DNA from: Xiphydria camelus
Taxonomy: Eukaryota; Arthropoda; Insecta; Hymenoptera; Xiphydriidae
Length of the DNA: 64,000 nucleotides
Assembly (NCBI GenBank): GCA_963678675.1
Contig: OY783194.1
Location: 17,227,370 to 17,291,369 of the forward strand
Direction: 5' to 3'
Below are positions 10,836 through 21,425 of this stretch, one piece after another. Every line of letters begins with the position of its first letter. Position 1 is the stretch's first letter. The position numbers and the translations under genes were made by a program. Under the pieces are notes generated by a model. It was not told the origin of the DNA. It worked only from the letters and a program-made list of their open reading frames with translations, and did not search any database.

Positions 10836-11095
10836 CTGTACCCGAGGATAAAAGTGTATTAAGTCCAAAACAACAGTTCTTGGGAAAAGTGTTTTACTAA
10901 TTCTAATGTTGTTTTATCCCGGCAGATAGTGTGACTTGATGCAGTTATAATTATTATATTTCGTTTGGTATCATAGGTGGCACTTAAAGCGGTTTTGCAT
11001 ACTAAAGTGGACATAATACTTAGCGTAATGCTGCAAAAATCCCATTTTCGTAAAAAGTGGACTTGATACACTTTTATCCTGGGGTACAGATATGA
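10836..11095. mobile_element. ~260-bp MITE, GGATAAAAGTGTAT termini
   Basis: Inverted ends: ATATCTGTACCCGAGGATAA on the left and TTATCCTGGGGTACAGATAT on the right. It splits the W-rich segment of the nuclease-element protein. No coding content. Confidence 0.75.
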
Positions 11096-12130
11096 ATGTT
11101 GCCGTGCTGTTGTCCGAGTAGGTAGCAAAGAAGCTAGATTGTATGATTTTTTGGATACTGCATTTTTGAAGCACAGAAATATCCATTCATCCAAGTAATA
11201 CCTATCTTTGGTTCCTGCTCCATATAGAGCAATATGTAATAAATTTTTCCCAACCGATTTCTAGGAAGTTTCGGAACCCACGCTGCGCGAGAGTTACTGA
11301 GTCGGACGAGCGGCCTTTCGCAGGGTTATATCTTTGAAACTATTGCTCCGATTGAAGAAAATGTACATACTTTTTTGGTGAAGAGTTTAATGCCGAACAA
11401 TTTAGTTTCCCGCCATTTTTTCGTAGAATGAATATTTTCGGAGATATGTGCAAAAACACTAAAATCTACCCTTTCATTTGTTTAAACAATATGTTCCGGA
11501 TTTGTCTACTTCAACATGAAAAGAAGCGATAGAAAGAAAAAAATCTCCCTTAGGAATTATTCGAACCATCGACTGATTTTAGACCTCTGGCGCCTGGACT
11601 ATTATACTTCTCGCTGTTCATCATACCTTCAACTGAGACAAGTTTTCCAGTGCTCACGTATGAAAAACAGCCCCAAAACATCTTTTTTACCGGATGTTTT
11701 ACCGTTTGGGCCAAATGAGCTGCAGGTAGCGTCTCGTCCGCACTCTTTCTAACAAATTTTGACCGGCACCGATACTAGAAAGTTTGTCTCATCAGAAAAT
11801 AATACTTTTCTCCAGTCTTCTGCAGTCCAGTGGGCATATTTTTTGGCCCAAGCTAGCCGTTTCTTCATCATAGCAGACGTCAGGAGTTGTTTCTTCTGCG
11901 GTCTTAAGGCTTTTCTTCCACCCTCTAGTAGTCGTCTACAAACTGTGGAGTCATGAATTTTCACTCCAGCCTTTTCTAAGTCTTGTTGAAGATGAAAGCT
12001 CGTTTTTCCGGGGTTCAGTTTGCTATTGCGTAAAAGAAAACATTCATCTCGAGTTGTTTTTCGCTTTCTTCCACATTTTCCTTCTCGTTTCACTTCCACT
12101 TATCCTTTCTCCCTTTTTTGCTTTATTATC

Positions 12131-12702
12131 AAGAGACACGGTAGTGTCTCGCGGCATGTTCGTTCAAGTTAGTTTCGTCAGAAACGACAACGCTGTCGTC
12201 GCGGGCACCCGTGTATCTTTACAGGAAAAATGTCTGCCCCCTTCACCCCTCAATTTTTACATCGAATTTTCTCAATAAATATATGGTTATAACCAAAACT
12301 ATGCTTAGTTACGCCATATGAATCGATTATTCTCTATTGATAGAGACCAGAATAAATGTTATAAGTTACGTACATATTGGGTGCGTTCAAAGATCATACC
12401 GCTCCGCAACAGTTGTGGAGCAGCTCAACAAAAATCTGCCGAACGCGCATGCTACCGAGCGCTCCAAGTGAGCGTAAGTGGTAGCGGTCGCCATGTTTTG
12501 TAGCGAAGAAAAGACGCTCCAGCGCGCTCCCGCTGACTTCCATCGGAAGAAGTTTTGGCGCATTTTATGAATGATGTCGAGCGGTGTGAATCGATGTATC
12601 GAATTCCGTCTGTCATGCGACGGAACATCTTATATTTTATGTATTATTACGAAAAAAATTACATTTTCTTGCCACCGGCAATCGTAAAACAATCTGTTAC
12701 CA
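12131..12702. other. stretch without recognisable gene, inserted in the Tc1 pair
   Basis: The Tc1 minus-strand reading stops at 12130 and resumes at 17787, so everything between is later or rearranged DNA. This first part has no domain or repeat I recognise. A GC-richer patch lies at about 12390-12540. Confidence 0.5.
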
Positions 12703-12860
12703 TATCAGTACCTCAGAGCTAAACAGTATTAACTCCATTTTTTCGAAACCCGTATTATTTCTTCATTCTGCTATTTTCAATGTAAAATAGCAGAATGAGG
12801 AAATAATACGGTTTTTGAAAAAAATTGTCTTAATACTGTTTAGCTCTGAGGTATTGATAT
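12703..12860. repeat. palindromic MITE, ~75-bp arms
   Basis: Arms containing TACCTCAGAGCTAAACAGTA and its reverse complement fold on a loop of a few bases near 12781. Both arms also share the CGTATTATTT and ATTCTGCTATTT blocks. Confidence 0.85.
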
Positions 12861-12956
12861 AAACAACACAACATTTTGTAACCAGAGATAACACTGGACA
12901 ACAGTGATTTTGTTACTCGAACCAGGCCAGGTGATTCTTATAGATTTCTGAGGCGT

Positions 12957-13488
12957 GATGATGATATTTTGTAATTTCCATCGTTACACTAAAGGCGAGG
13001 AAGAGATGAAATAGAAGTGAGGTAGGTACATGTACACTTCACGTTTGACAGGTCGGTATATAAATTGGAACTTGTGATGGATTGGATGGATTGGATACGA
13101 AAGAGGAAATATATCGATAAATAAAAAATAATAATAAAGTAGTTACTCTATTATTGTAATCCAATTCCATTGTATCCCTTATTTTTCTGCCACGACTTTG
13201 ATTGTTGATAGTGGATGGATCAACCAATAAATTTGACTTTTCTTCACTATCAACAATCAAAGTCGTGGCAAAAAAATAAGGGATACAATGGAATTGGATT
13301 ACAATAATGGAGTAACTACTATATTATTATTTTTTATTTATCGATATATTTCCTCTTTCGTATTATACTATCACAAGTTCCAATTTATATACCGTCCTGT
13401 CAAACGTAAAGTGTACATGTACCTCACTTCTATTTCATCTCTTCTTCGCCTCTGGTGTAACGATGGAAATTACAAAATATCATCATTT
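12957..13488. repeat. large palindrome, ~250-bp arms
   Basis: The sequence from GATGATATTTTGTAATTTCC (12957) is returned inverted up to 13488, with a short loop around 13212-13247. The left arm has an extra copy of a GGATTGGAT unit. Open frames in it mirror each other and are not genes. Confidence 0.88.
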
Positions 13489-14402
13489 ACATTCCACAGA
13501 GCACATTTCTGCAAGTAACTTTTCTGTAACATTCTGCGATATTTTACAATATTCGTGAACACTACCGTATGTTAGAAACATATATTTCTCGATAAATTCG
13601 CGAATGTTGCAAAACATCATAGAAACATTTCGGAATAATTATGTCGAAAGATCTCCTCGATAAGGAACAGCTCGATAAGATTGTACTTGTCAGGGCTGAA
13701 TAGGGAGGTTCGGTAATTTTTTGTTTTAATGGAAATCGATAGAGTTTGGGTCACAAAAACGTTAACCAAAGTTGTAGCGCAAAATATTAAGAATTAATCG
13801 TGCTATAAATATTTAAAAATCATGGATTGACGCGAGGCTAGTAAACGGTACCTCGACACGATGCTACGTTGCGTGACGTCAGCTGCCAGACAACCCCGCC
13901 ACACGAGTAGATTTACCGTAGAAAACGCTCATCTGGGCCGCTAGGCCCGCCGGGTTTTTTCCGGTTGTAAAGTATTGGGAACTTTTTAGCAAGCTTAGAG
14001 TTATAAATCTGTACCCTCTCTCTCTTACCTTTCCTTTGCGATAATAAATCATAGTCTTGAACTTAGGATTATAAATATCTAACATTGAGCAGTTTTTGCT
14101 TATTTCAATACTCTCACTCAAGAAGTACGTAATTGATTAAATTAATGTAGAAGTTTTCTTATTTATTATAATTTAATTTTGGGGAACATAACAATGGTGC
14201 AACATTCGTTGCTACGGATTAAGGAAAAACCCCAAAAGAAAACCTTAATCAGACCAAGTAATGATTATCATTCAATCTTAAATCTATGCTGATACATACA
14301 TAGTTTGTAGATACAAATTACTCTTATATTCTTATAAGATTACATAAAAATTGATAGTATCGTGATTAAACAAAAAAAAAATTAATATTCAACTTTTATC
14401 TA
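13489..14402. other. stretch without recognisable gene
   Basis: AT-rich. The 80-aa minus frame at 13879-14121 has no recognisable domain. Nothing else supported. Confidence 0.5.
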
Positions 14403-15734
14403 TCTATATATATAAAAATGAATGTTTGTCTGTCTGTGTCTGTCTGTCTGTCTGTCTGTCTGTATGTCTCTTATGCCTTCCTAAACCGTTCATCCGATTG
14501 CGATGAAATTTTGAGAAATGGTTGGACGCATGCCCGCGATGGTTTCTGAGTTAGTAAATCTTATACAGGGTGTTCAAAAAGTCCCGGTACGGCCGATTAT
14601 CTCAACGGGAAAACATTTTAGAGAAAAATGTTTAATACAAAACTTTAAGGATTTTCCCTTGGCTACCCAGTGGTCGTATTGGATTTGACCTTGACCGTGA
14701 CCTTTAAGGTAATATCAAATGCCTTCCTAAACCGTTCATCCGATTGCGATGAAACTTTGGGGAATGGTTGGACGCATGCCTGCGAAGGTTTCTGAGTTAG
14801 TAAATCTTATACAGGGTGTTCAAAAAGTACCGGTACGGATGATTATTATGCCTTCCTAAACCGTTCATCCGATTGCGATGAAACTTTGGGGAATGGTTGG
14901 ACGCATGCCCGCGAAGGTTTCTGAGTTAGTAAATCTTATAAAAGGTGTTCAAAATGTACCGGTACTGATGATTATTATGCCTTCCTAAACCGTTCATCCG
15001 ATTGCGATGAAAAGTTGGGGAATGGTTGGACGCATGCCCGCGAAGGTTTCTGAGTTAGTAAATCTTATACAGGGTGTTCAAAAAGTACCGGTACGGATGA
15101 TTATTATGCCTTCCTAAACCGTTCATCCGATTGCGATGAAAATTTGGGGAACAGTTGGACGCATATCCGCGAAGGTTTGAGTTAGTAAATCTTATACAGA
15201 GTGTTCAAAAAGTACCGGTACGGATGATTATTATGCCTTCCTAAACCGTTTATCCGATTGCGATGAAACTTTGGGGAATGGTTGAACGCATGCCCGCGAA
15301 GGTTTCTGAGTTAGTAAATCTTATAAAAGGTGTTCAAAAAGTACCGGTACTGATGATTATTATGCCTTCCTAAACCGTTCATCCGATTGCGATGAAAAGT
15401 TGGGAAATGGTTGGACGCATGCCCGCGAAGGTTTCTGAGTTAGTAAATCTTATACATTGTGTTCAAAAAGTCGAACTATACTTGACCTAAATTTGACCTC
15501 CGCTGACAATCAAGGTAACATGAAAAAAATGGTCAAGGACACATTTGAACGTGAAAAAAAATTAATTTGACCTTGATATAACCTTGAAGGTCATGGTCAA
15601 GATCAAATCCAATATGACCATTGCGTAGCCCGGGAAAAATACTAAAAGTTTTGTATTAAAAATGTATTTAAACAATGGTGGACGGACAAAATCAATCCAC
15701 AATCTACCCGTGCGAAGCCGGGACGGGCTGCTAG
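14403..15734 (+). mobile_element. non-autonomous Helitron carrying a 129-bp tandem array
   Basis: The 5' end (TCTATATATATAAAAATGAA, then TGTCTGTC repeats) and the 3' end (GAAGCCGGGACGGGCTGCTAG before T) are textbook insect Helitron termini. The element encodes no RepHel protein. Its interior includes inverted segments related to the TA element at 40045-41646 (CAGGGTGTTCAAAAAGTCCC, and later GACCTTGATATAACCTTGAA). A tandem array lies between them. Confidence 0.85.
14473..15480 (+). repeat. minisatellite, ~129-bp unit, seven unit starts
   Basis: ATGCCTTCCTAAACCGTT (one later unit has TT for TC) begins at 14473, 14719, 14848, 14977, 15106, 15233 and 15362. From the second start the period is 127-129 bases; the first interval is 246 bases and includes a unique segment. 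Each unit ends with a CAGGGTGTTCAAAAAG-like piece. Confidence 0.92.
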
Positions 15735-15790
15735 TATTATATAAAAATATGATAAATATTTTGATCCAAGTCTATATCAATTTTAATTAA

Positions 15791-16322
15791 TTAGGTATCC
15801 ATGGCTATTTTCTCTCGTAAGATTTTGAATTGTACTGTCGGTAACGGTTTGGTAAAGACATCAGCCAGTTGTTCGCGCAACTGGTGCGAATGTTTCGTCG
15901 TAATCTAACAAATATGCTTGGCTAAAACCACGAACTACTAACCTCGCTTTACGTTTATATGGGTTTCCACACATCAGCATTAAGTTTTAAAGTGAATACC
16001 CATTTACAGTCTACTATATTTTTTTTCTTTGGACACGGTACGATATTCCATGTTTCGTTTTGAGTGAGAGAATCAATTTCATCTTTTATGGCTTTCTCCC
16101 ACTCAATTCTATCATCATGTTTTTTAATTTCTTCAAAAGATTCAGGAACGTCATTTACAGCCGACTGTGCACATACAGGATAACAGTAATCTTCATCATA
16201 TGATGCGTTAGGCAAATCTTTAATATGTGCACTTCGTCGAAGTTTGTTTACTTCAGAATCTTTTGAGGAATTTACGTCATTCTTATTGTTTTTATCAACT
16301 TCATCTGTCTCAACAATAAGCC
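15791..16322 (-). pseudogene. Ty1/copia pol fragment with internal deletion
   Basis: The minus strand encodes VPESFEEI, WEKAIKDEIDSL, NETWNIVPCPKKKNIVDCKW and, after a frameshift near 15967, RKARLVVRGFSQ and DETFAPVAR, the start of a copia reverse transcriptase. It then jumps directly to LADVFTKPLPTVQFKILREK, the extreme C-terminus of copia polyproteins. The YVDD catalytic region and RNase H are gone. The joint at about 15872-15888 lies in a sequence that fits both sides. No long terminal repeats were seen. Confidence 0.88.
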
Positions 16323-16689
16323 TTTACTCGAATAGAAGCTTAGACCTTTTCCCTTCTGACCATCGCTGATTCACCCCCGAAACATTTGCCGATCCGAGCG
16401 AGCCAGATAGTAAAATCACGTTCGCTCTGTATGCCTGTACTGCTCCCCGGGAGAAGGCGGAGCTTGCATCTGGCAAGTGACGTCAAACCAATAAGAAAAC
16501 GTTCTCGCCCCTAATGTTATCGTCAGAGTTACAATGTGCAATTGGAAGTAGTAAATTTTTTTTTTGAAAAATTCTTTCACGTACATGGTTACTTACACAT
16601 GCATAATAGTTTCCATAGAGAAATAACACAAAATATTTTTGGTTCGAACCTCCTTATTATATGGGGTTTTTATAATTATTTTAGTAAGT

Positions 16690-17030
16690 CCCAGAAGAAT
16701 ACAGGTGCAGCAAAATATCGATGCTCTCTCTGTGCTAGAAAGAATAAGGAATAACCCTCGAACGAGTATTCGGGCTGTGGTAACAGAGGTTAGAATCAGC
16801 AAGTCCACCGTTGGGAGGATCTGAATGATGAAAATTTTCATCCACTTAAAGTGACGTACGTCCATGCACTCGAGGCAGCAGATCCAGCCCGCCGAATAAA
16901 CTAATGCAACTAGTTCTTGGAACAACAAGTGGATGATCCCTCATTCGAAAGAAACCCCCTCGGGTTCGCATACGACTTGGAGTCCTTCTGGACAGAATTG
17001 GACAGCATCACGTTTATTTTTGTAACAAAT
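16690..17030 (+). pseudogene. mariner-related transposase fragment
   Basis: Frames read VLERIRNNPRTSIRAVVTEV and ISKSTVGRI (a helix-turn-helix with an arthropod mariner-like look), then NFHPLKVTYVHALEAADPAR and FLEQQ after an in-frame stop. The sequence then jumps to a segment resembling a transposase end. The catalytic core is missing. The assignment rests on motif resemblance only. Confidence 0.6.
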
Positions 17031-17330
17031 TGTAAATAACACAATCATATCAAGCATTTCACTATTTAAAATATACCGAACTTACTCTACGTAGAAATTA
17101 AGAGACCATATCACGAGAATAAATCAAAAGTAACGTGGTTATAATTAATTGGCTCGTATCGGTATAAAATGTGAGACTTTAATTTTGCGGTAATAAAAAG
17201 CTATTCTCCTACATGTACATATTCTCCTCATGAATAAATTCCAAAAAGTAGTGAAATCTCAGAAAAACAGATTCTCTGTAAAAAAAGGCGGCATGTTCAT
17301 TCAGTGCCAAAAAAATTGATACGTAAAATA

Positions 17331-17786
17331 CTCTCCAAAAAAGATTTGAAATCAACTAAGGTCGACATGTTCAAGATTTATATATAAAAAATAAAAGGCA
17401 TCATTTGAAATGAAAATTATTGTAAATCGTTACTAAAAAATTCTACTAAAAAAATGTATACAAAGATTTTCATAAAAAAGAACTTGCCGCGTCTTTTTCC
17501 TTCAAAATAAAAAATTCAGACAGGTAGACAATTATATTCGATGTTTATGCACTTTTAAATAAATTCATACACTTATATGATACCACCAGTAGGTATATAA
17601 TGGAAAAACTATGAACACTTAAACGCGGCAAGTTCTTTTTTATGCAAATTTATATAAATCTTTTAGTCGAATTTTTTAGTAAGTAACTTGATTTACAATA
17701 ATTTTCCTTTCAAATGATGTCTTTCATTTTTTATATATAAATCTTGAACATGGCGACCTTAATTGATTTCAAATCTTTTTTGGAGA
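17331..17786. mobile_element. ~455-bp palindromic MITE
   Basis: Ends CTCTCCAAAAAAGATTTGAA and TTCAAATCTTTTTTGGAGA. Arms of about 140 bases include AAAAAAGAACTTGCCGCG and its inverse. It abuts the Tc1 reading at 17787. Confidence 0.85.
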
Positions 17787-18118
17787 TTTTGTTTACAGCT
17801 CCCAGACTCACAAAACACTCTTTTGCAATGTTTCTCTGCGTCATTGATGTGTGCTCACTCAGTGTGATAATCTTTTCCCTTTTTCCTATATAGGCGTGAT
17901 GTCCATTACGTTAGATAACCACTAGAAACTATTAGTATCAATGTTTCTTATAAAATCAACAAAAAGACAAAAAACTACTCAAAATAATCTGAAGAGTTGT
18001 AACTCGCATTAACACAAATGAAATACTGAGTAGAGGTTATGTAATATGTAATTCACGTGGAAATAACTTGCAGAATTGACAATATTATACCGTGTTCACA
18101 TTAATTCGCACAATACTA
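17787..18118 (-). pseudogene. Tc1-type element, 5' terminal part (right arm of inverted pair)
   Basis: The inverse of 8822-9160: the same terminus (ATTGTGCGAATTAATGTG), then the start of the same helix-turn-helix region. It continues across the insertion at 12130. TA follows the end at 18118. Confidence 0.8.
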
Positions 18119-18179
18119 TATACAAAAATTTAAAATATTGTTATAATGTATATAAAAATAAAGAATGAAGCCATTGATG

Positions 18180-18726
18180 AAATAACCAGTCACTGATTTA
18201 CACTTTGAAAGCTTCGTTTCCGTGAAACTCTTGAATGTATTTGGGAGCAAACCCTTTTTAAATTCCAGCAGTAATCTACCATCGTGTGTGTATCCCAACG
18301 TCCTTGGTAGCGGCAAGTGGCTATGCAAATAGTGCACTTTGATGCCCATGTTGCACCCAAGAGATCTGAAACTGTCAAGCATCTCGTTGATCACTTTACC
18401 ATAGTTGTCCAAGCTTTCCGCTTGGCCTCATTCATTGAGTTTACGAAAGCAGGGTCCTTAATTAGTTGCCTTATTTGTGGGCCGTCAAATATTCCTGCTT
18501 TAAGTTTTTCTGAATTCAACTGGGGCATTTTTCTCCCTATATATGCAAAGCATGATCCAGTCTTATCAAGAGCCTTTACAAACTGTTTTATTAGGCCGAG
18601 CTTAATATGGCGTGGAGGAAAGATGATTTCCTCTCGTTCAACTAAGGGATCGTTACTGACATTATTTTCCCCAACATCTAGGTTTTCTCTCTTAGGGACA
18701 ATAATAATATGAGTTATTAAGTTCAA
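18180..18726 (-). pseudogene. uncharacterised transposon-associated protein, C-terminal part
   Basis: The minus frames include EIIFPPRHIKLGLIKQFVKA, RKMPQLNSEKLKAGIFDG, GPQIRQLIKDPAF, LGCNMGIKVHYLHSH and (frame changed) YQGRWDTHTMVDYCWNLKR. I recognise this as an abundant arthropod protein of unknown function. Compared with what I recall of the family, a segment between HSHL and RYQGRW is deleted here. It lies at the right end of the TTTTGGTGCC element and may be its product. The MNLI start is arbitrary. Confidence 0.65.
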
Positions 18727-18964
18727 GAAAAATCCACTGGCTTAGGAATTGCCTTTCTGGCAACTGAATGCTTACATGTTGAATAAAAAGAACATTATTA
18801 AATACGTGGGTATATCTAAAATCGAAAGAAGTAGGTAGAGCTGATAGGGAAAAACTGATTTTATATTTAGATTCAGCGCCCCAAATATAGCTAAAATCAG
18901 TTCTAAAATCTTAGGCACCAAAAAAAAAATTTGTTTTGTAGGTCTGTGTTGTTCAAAATATACG

Positions 18965-20164
18965 TTGCTGTGATAACCAGGACCTGAATAAAGACGATAA
19001 ATTTTCAAAAATTCGGCCACTTATAGAGAGTCTAAATAAGAAGTTTATAGATCTTGCTCCTTTGGAAAAGCGCCACTGCGTAGACGAATTCATGATTTCC
19101 TATTATGGACACCACCCGACCAAGCAATTTATTCGTGGTATGCCAATTCGTTGGGGCTATAAGATATGGACAACTACGAATAGATTAGGATATATTGAGT
19201 TGTTTTAACCTTGTCAAAGATCAACAACCAAACTTTCTGAAAAATACAAAGAGCTAGGTTTAGGTGCTAATGTAGTTCTGGAGTTTAGAGATAATTTGCT
19301 GTCGGCTAAAGACAACCTAAATTATCATATTTATTTTTGATAATTTATTTACATCGGTATCTTTACTTTTAAAACTACAATCAAAGGGTCTCAAAGGAAC
19401 AGGTACTATACGTGAAAATCTTATTCCAAAAAACTGTTCCATAAAATCAAAAAATGAAATGAAAAAAGAACCACGGGGTAGTTTAGATTTTGCAACAAGC
19501 GAGGACAATAAACTAATGGTGTGCAAGTGGCATGATAACAATATCGTAACTATTATCTCAAATAATACTCCAGTTCTCCCCACGGTACAAGTGAAACGGT
19601 TTTCGCGAAAGGACAAAAAAGTTATATACGTCCCGCACAACCAAATCCAATAAAAATATATAATGAAAATATGGAAGGAGTTGATCGTGTCGATCAAAAC
19701 ATCAGTTTATATCGGGTATCAATTCGTGGAAAAAAAATAGTACTTTCCACTACTGTGCCATTTTGTAGATGTGGCAGAACAAAATGCTTGGCATATTTAT
19801 AAAGTGAATGGGGAAAAATTAGATCATCTTGGTTTTAGGCGACTTGTAGCTGTGGGAATTTTAGAATCATACAAAAAAGGGCAATCATTAGCAGGATCTA
19901 GCAAACCTAGAGATGCACACTCCTATTCAAGATATGATAGCATAGACCATATGAGTCGTTGAAAACCAGAATGGTCTGTCACATTTTATGTAAACTGAGA
20001 TGAAAAGTGACTTAGACCATTCTGGTTTTCAACGGCTCATATGGTTTTATACCAAGATAAACAAACTAGTTGTGCGTTTTGTCACAAAAAGTCCTATTTT
20101 GTGTGTCAAAAATGTGATGTAGCACTAAACCCTAAACAATGTTTTTTATTGTCACACCAAATAA
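18965..20164 (+). pseudogene. piggyBac transposase 1, catalytic and C-terminal part
   Basis: Frames give NQDLNKDDKFSKIRPLI, CVDEFMISYYGHHPTKQFIR (first catalytic Asp region), ENMEGVDRVDQNISLYRVSI (third Asp region) and AEQNAWHIYKVNGEKLDHLG. The zinc-binding C-terminal cluster CAFCHKKSYFVCQKC follows at about 20070-20120. At least four frameshifts or stops occur (about 19207, 19337, 19650, 19760), and a hairpin insert lies just before the cysteine cluster. Homology resumes where the 7640-8625 fragment stops. Confidence 0.87.
19948..20044. repeat. 97-bp hairpin insert
   Basis: CCATATGAGTCGTTGAAAAC and its near-exact inverse GTTTTCAACGGCTCATATGG close a stem of about 35 bp with a loop near 19985-20010. 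It separates SRYDSIDH from the cysteine-rich tail of piggyBac transposase 1. Confidence 0.85.
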
Positions 20165-20302
20165 ATTTTATATATTTTTTGTAATGTTAGTTTGCTATGT
20201 TGACTTTTTTCTATGCAAATTTTCGATTTTGTAAGTTTTAGAATTTTCAAATAAAACATTCTATCGTTGAGAAAAATGTTTCATTTTGCCACTGTCCTTT
20301 AA

Positions 20303-20758
20303 GAACACCCAATTCCAAACAAATTAATGGTTGGCTACACATTTTTTACCATTTTATTTTTTAACATAAAAGAAACACATAATTAAGCTTAAACAAAAAT
20401 TTTACTAATTTTTTTTCTTTGGCAAAATAGGATACGTGGCTTTTAAAAGGGCAGTGGCAATATCTGGGTTAGGCACCACTCGTACATTGTCACTTCCTCG
20501 CCGCTAGGTATGGGACACGCTGGAAAGTTTACAAGCCTCGGGTTCTTATATCGCAAGAAGTTCTGTTAAGGCATCATCTCTATATACACAGAATATCTTT
20601 CTAATCGTATGAGCTTCCAACTCTCTTGCCTTTTTTGAAATAAAAAAGTAAAATATGACGATAATGAAGTTTATTCCTTTCATTTTCAAAGCTACGCACC
20701 ACACAATAAACTGATGTTAGTCAAACATACATTCATAGAAAGGTTGTGTGAAACTTAC
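20303..20758. other. stretch with a second piggyBac-like terminus
   Basis: TTAA followed by AAGGGCAGTGGCAATAT at 20443-20465 matches the terminus of piggyBac 1 in forward orientation, so a further copy or solo end may begin here. No coding sequence seen. Confidence 0.45.
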
Positions 20759-21425
20759 AAGGAAACCGTCTCAGGTGTACCTCGCCGATTTCGTTCATTC
20801 TGATTTATGTTATTCTACATCAAAATCTAAGAGATACGTACGTTTTTTTAATCTGCGGAAAAACATTTCTAGGAGGTGAAATTAACCCTCAAAGTTGATA
20901 GCTCCTAGAAGTGATCGCTGGTTTTCACATACTTGCAATTGATCTTTTGAAATGAAACCAAGTTGATAATAATCTACATAAAAAATTATGAAAAATGCAA
21001 TTTATTAGATTTCATAAGGGTAATTAAGTAAAAAATTATAAGGGCTGAAATTCACAAAATTGTTGTTAAAAAACCAGCATATTTTTTTGAAGACTAGTGG
21101 CAATTAAAAGAGCAAAAAAGTACAAAATACGTGTTTTGACTTTTTTCGAAAAAATTGAGTTTATTGGGGAAACCTTTCCTAAGTTCACATTCATTAATTA
21201 CAAAAATTTTGTTTGAATTCTTAGTGTATTTTCACTTATATTTCAAAATATTTTTTATAGGCTTCTTATATCCTGATACGTTCAAAAATACTCATATTTT
21301 AATCATTCACCTTTATTTATTTTTTTTGTCAACCACCCTCGTCTTCTTTTTCTTATAGTTTGTATAGATATAATTTTTAGTAGCATTTCAGTTTCTGGAA
21401 TTCCAAATTTTAGTTTTTGTATTTA
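20759..21425 (+). repeat. interspersed repeat V, copy 1
   Basis: It is returned in reverse orientation at 50640-52167 with about 85-90% identity by eye. It includes AGTTGATAGCTCCTAG, GATCTTTTGAAATGAAACC and CTGGAATTCCAAATTTTAG. This copy lacks the MITE that splits copy 2 and so shows the empty site. No shared reading frame. Confidence 0.8.

Larger units (their letters stand above)
10000..11200 (-). pseudogene. C-terminal part of the nuclease-element protein, copy 1
   Basis: Minus-strand frames read SYNLASLLPTRTTARQHS, then (after a MITE at 10836-11095) a W-rich segment and NGLLPVTMEKEAALP, then SCSCRSGCKGQCGCRKLGL. A second MITE (10414-10635) breaks in here. Across it the text continues NCSIICPHCED and an acidic tail. 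This matches in order the C-terminal half of the protein at 38043-38612, including the cysteine-rich motif. The nuclease-like N-terminal half is absent in this copy. Confidence 0.75.
9630..11601. mobile_element. nuclease-coding TIR element, copy 1
   Basis: Ends TAGTCCAGGCGTCAGGG and TCTGGCGCCTGGACTA are inverted, and about 300 bases inside each end (both with a TTGTTTAAACAA block) also pair. TTA is repeated directly at 9627-9629 and 11602-11604. It sits in a Tc1 transposase whose frame continues on both sides. The same family recurs at 37419-40021. Confidence 0.8.
9532..12130 (-). pseudogene. Tc1-type transposase, middle part on minus strand, interrupted by a nuclease element
   Basis: From 12130 down, the frame repeats the same Tc1 (KCGRKRKTTRDECFLLRNSK, LFSDETNF), then segments of VLGLFF and MMNSEKY type. 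The reading is cut at 11601 by the 9630-11601 element and resumes at 9629 with SLIT, QAVDGP and IFQQDSAPCH, the FQQDNAPCH-type motif of Tc1 enzymes. The 5' start of this copy lies at 17787-18118 beyond another insertion. The C-terminus is missing. Confidence 0.8.
8636..18923. mobile_element. element with TTTTGGTGCC ends, nested in piggyBac 1
   Basis: TTTTGGTGCC at 8636 and GGCACCAAAA at 18914 are inverted. The adjoining ~70 bases also align (both contain a GATTTT..AGCTAT/ATTTT block and a CTGAAxxTAAAT block). The right part carries an uncharacterised protein remnant on the minus strand (18180-18726). The Tc1 pair (8822-18118) interrupts it. Superfamily unknown to me. Confidence 0.55.
7600..20298 (+). 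mobile_element. piggyBac element 1, split by nested insertions
   Basis: TTAA at 7596-7599 and 20299-20302 brackets inverted ends AAGGCCAGTGGCAAAATG and CATTTTGCCACTGTCCT. The first part of a piggyBac transposase lies at 7640-8625 and the rest at 18965-20164, in the same orientation and in register at the break. I therefore read this as one ~2.5-kb element expanded to 12.7 kb by a MITE, a hairpin and a stack of other transposons between about 8626 and 18964. Confidence 0.8.

Noticed and set aside
13039..13518. Two similar small genes (73 and 76 aa)
   Set aside because: They mirror each other across the arms of a palindrome.
14473..15480. A CRISPR-like array
   Set aside because: Units are ~129 bp with no unique spacers and lie inside a Helitron in eukaryotic DNA.
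19317..19697. A 126-aa hydrophobic minus-strand protein
   Set aside because: It is the antisense of the piggyBac 1 transposase, whose plus-strand reading is clearly homologous.
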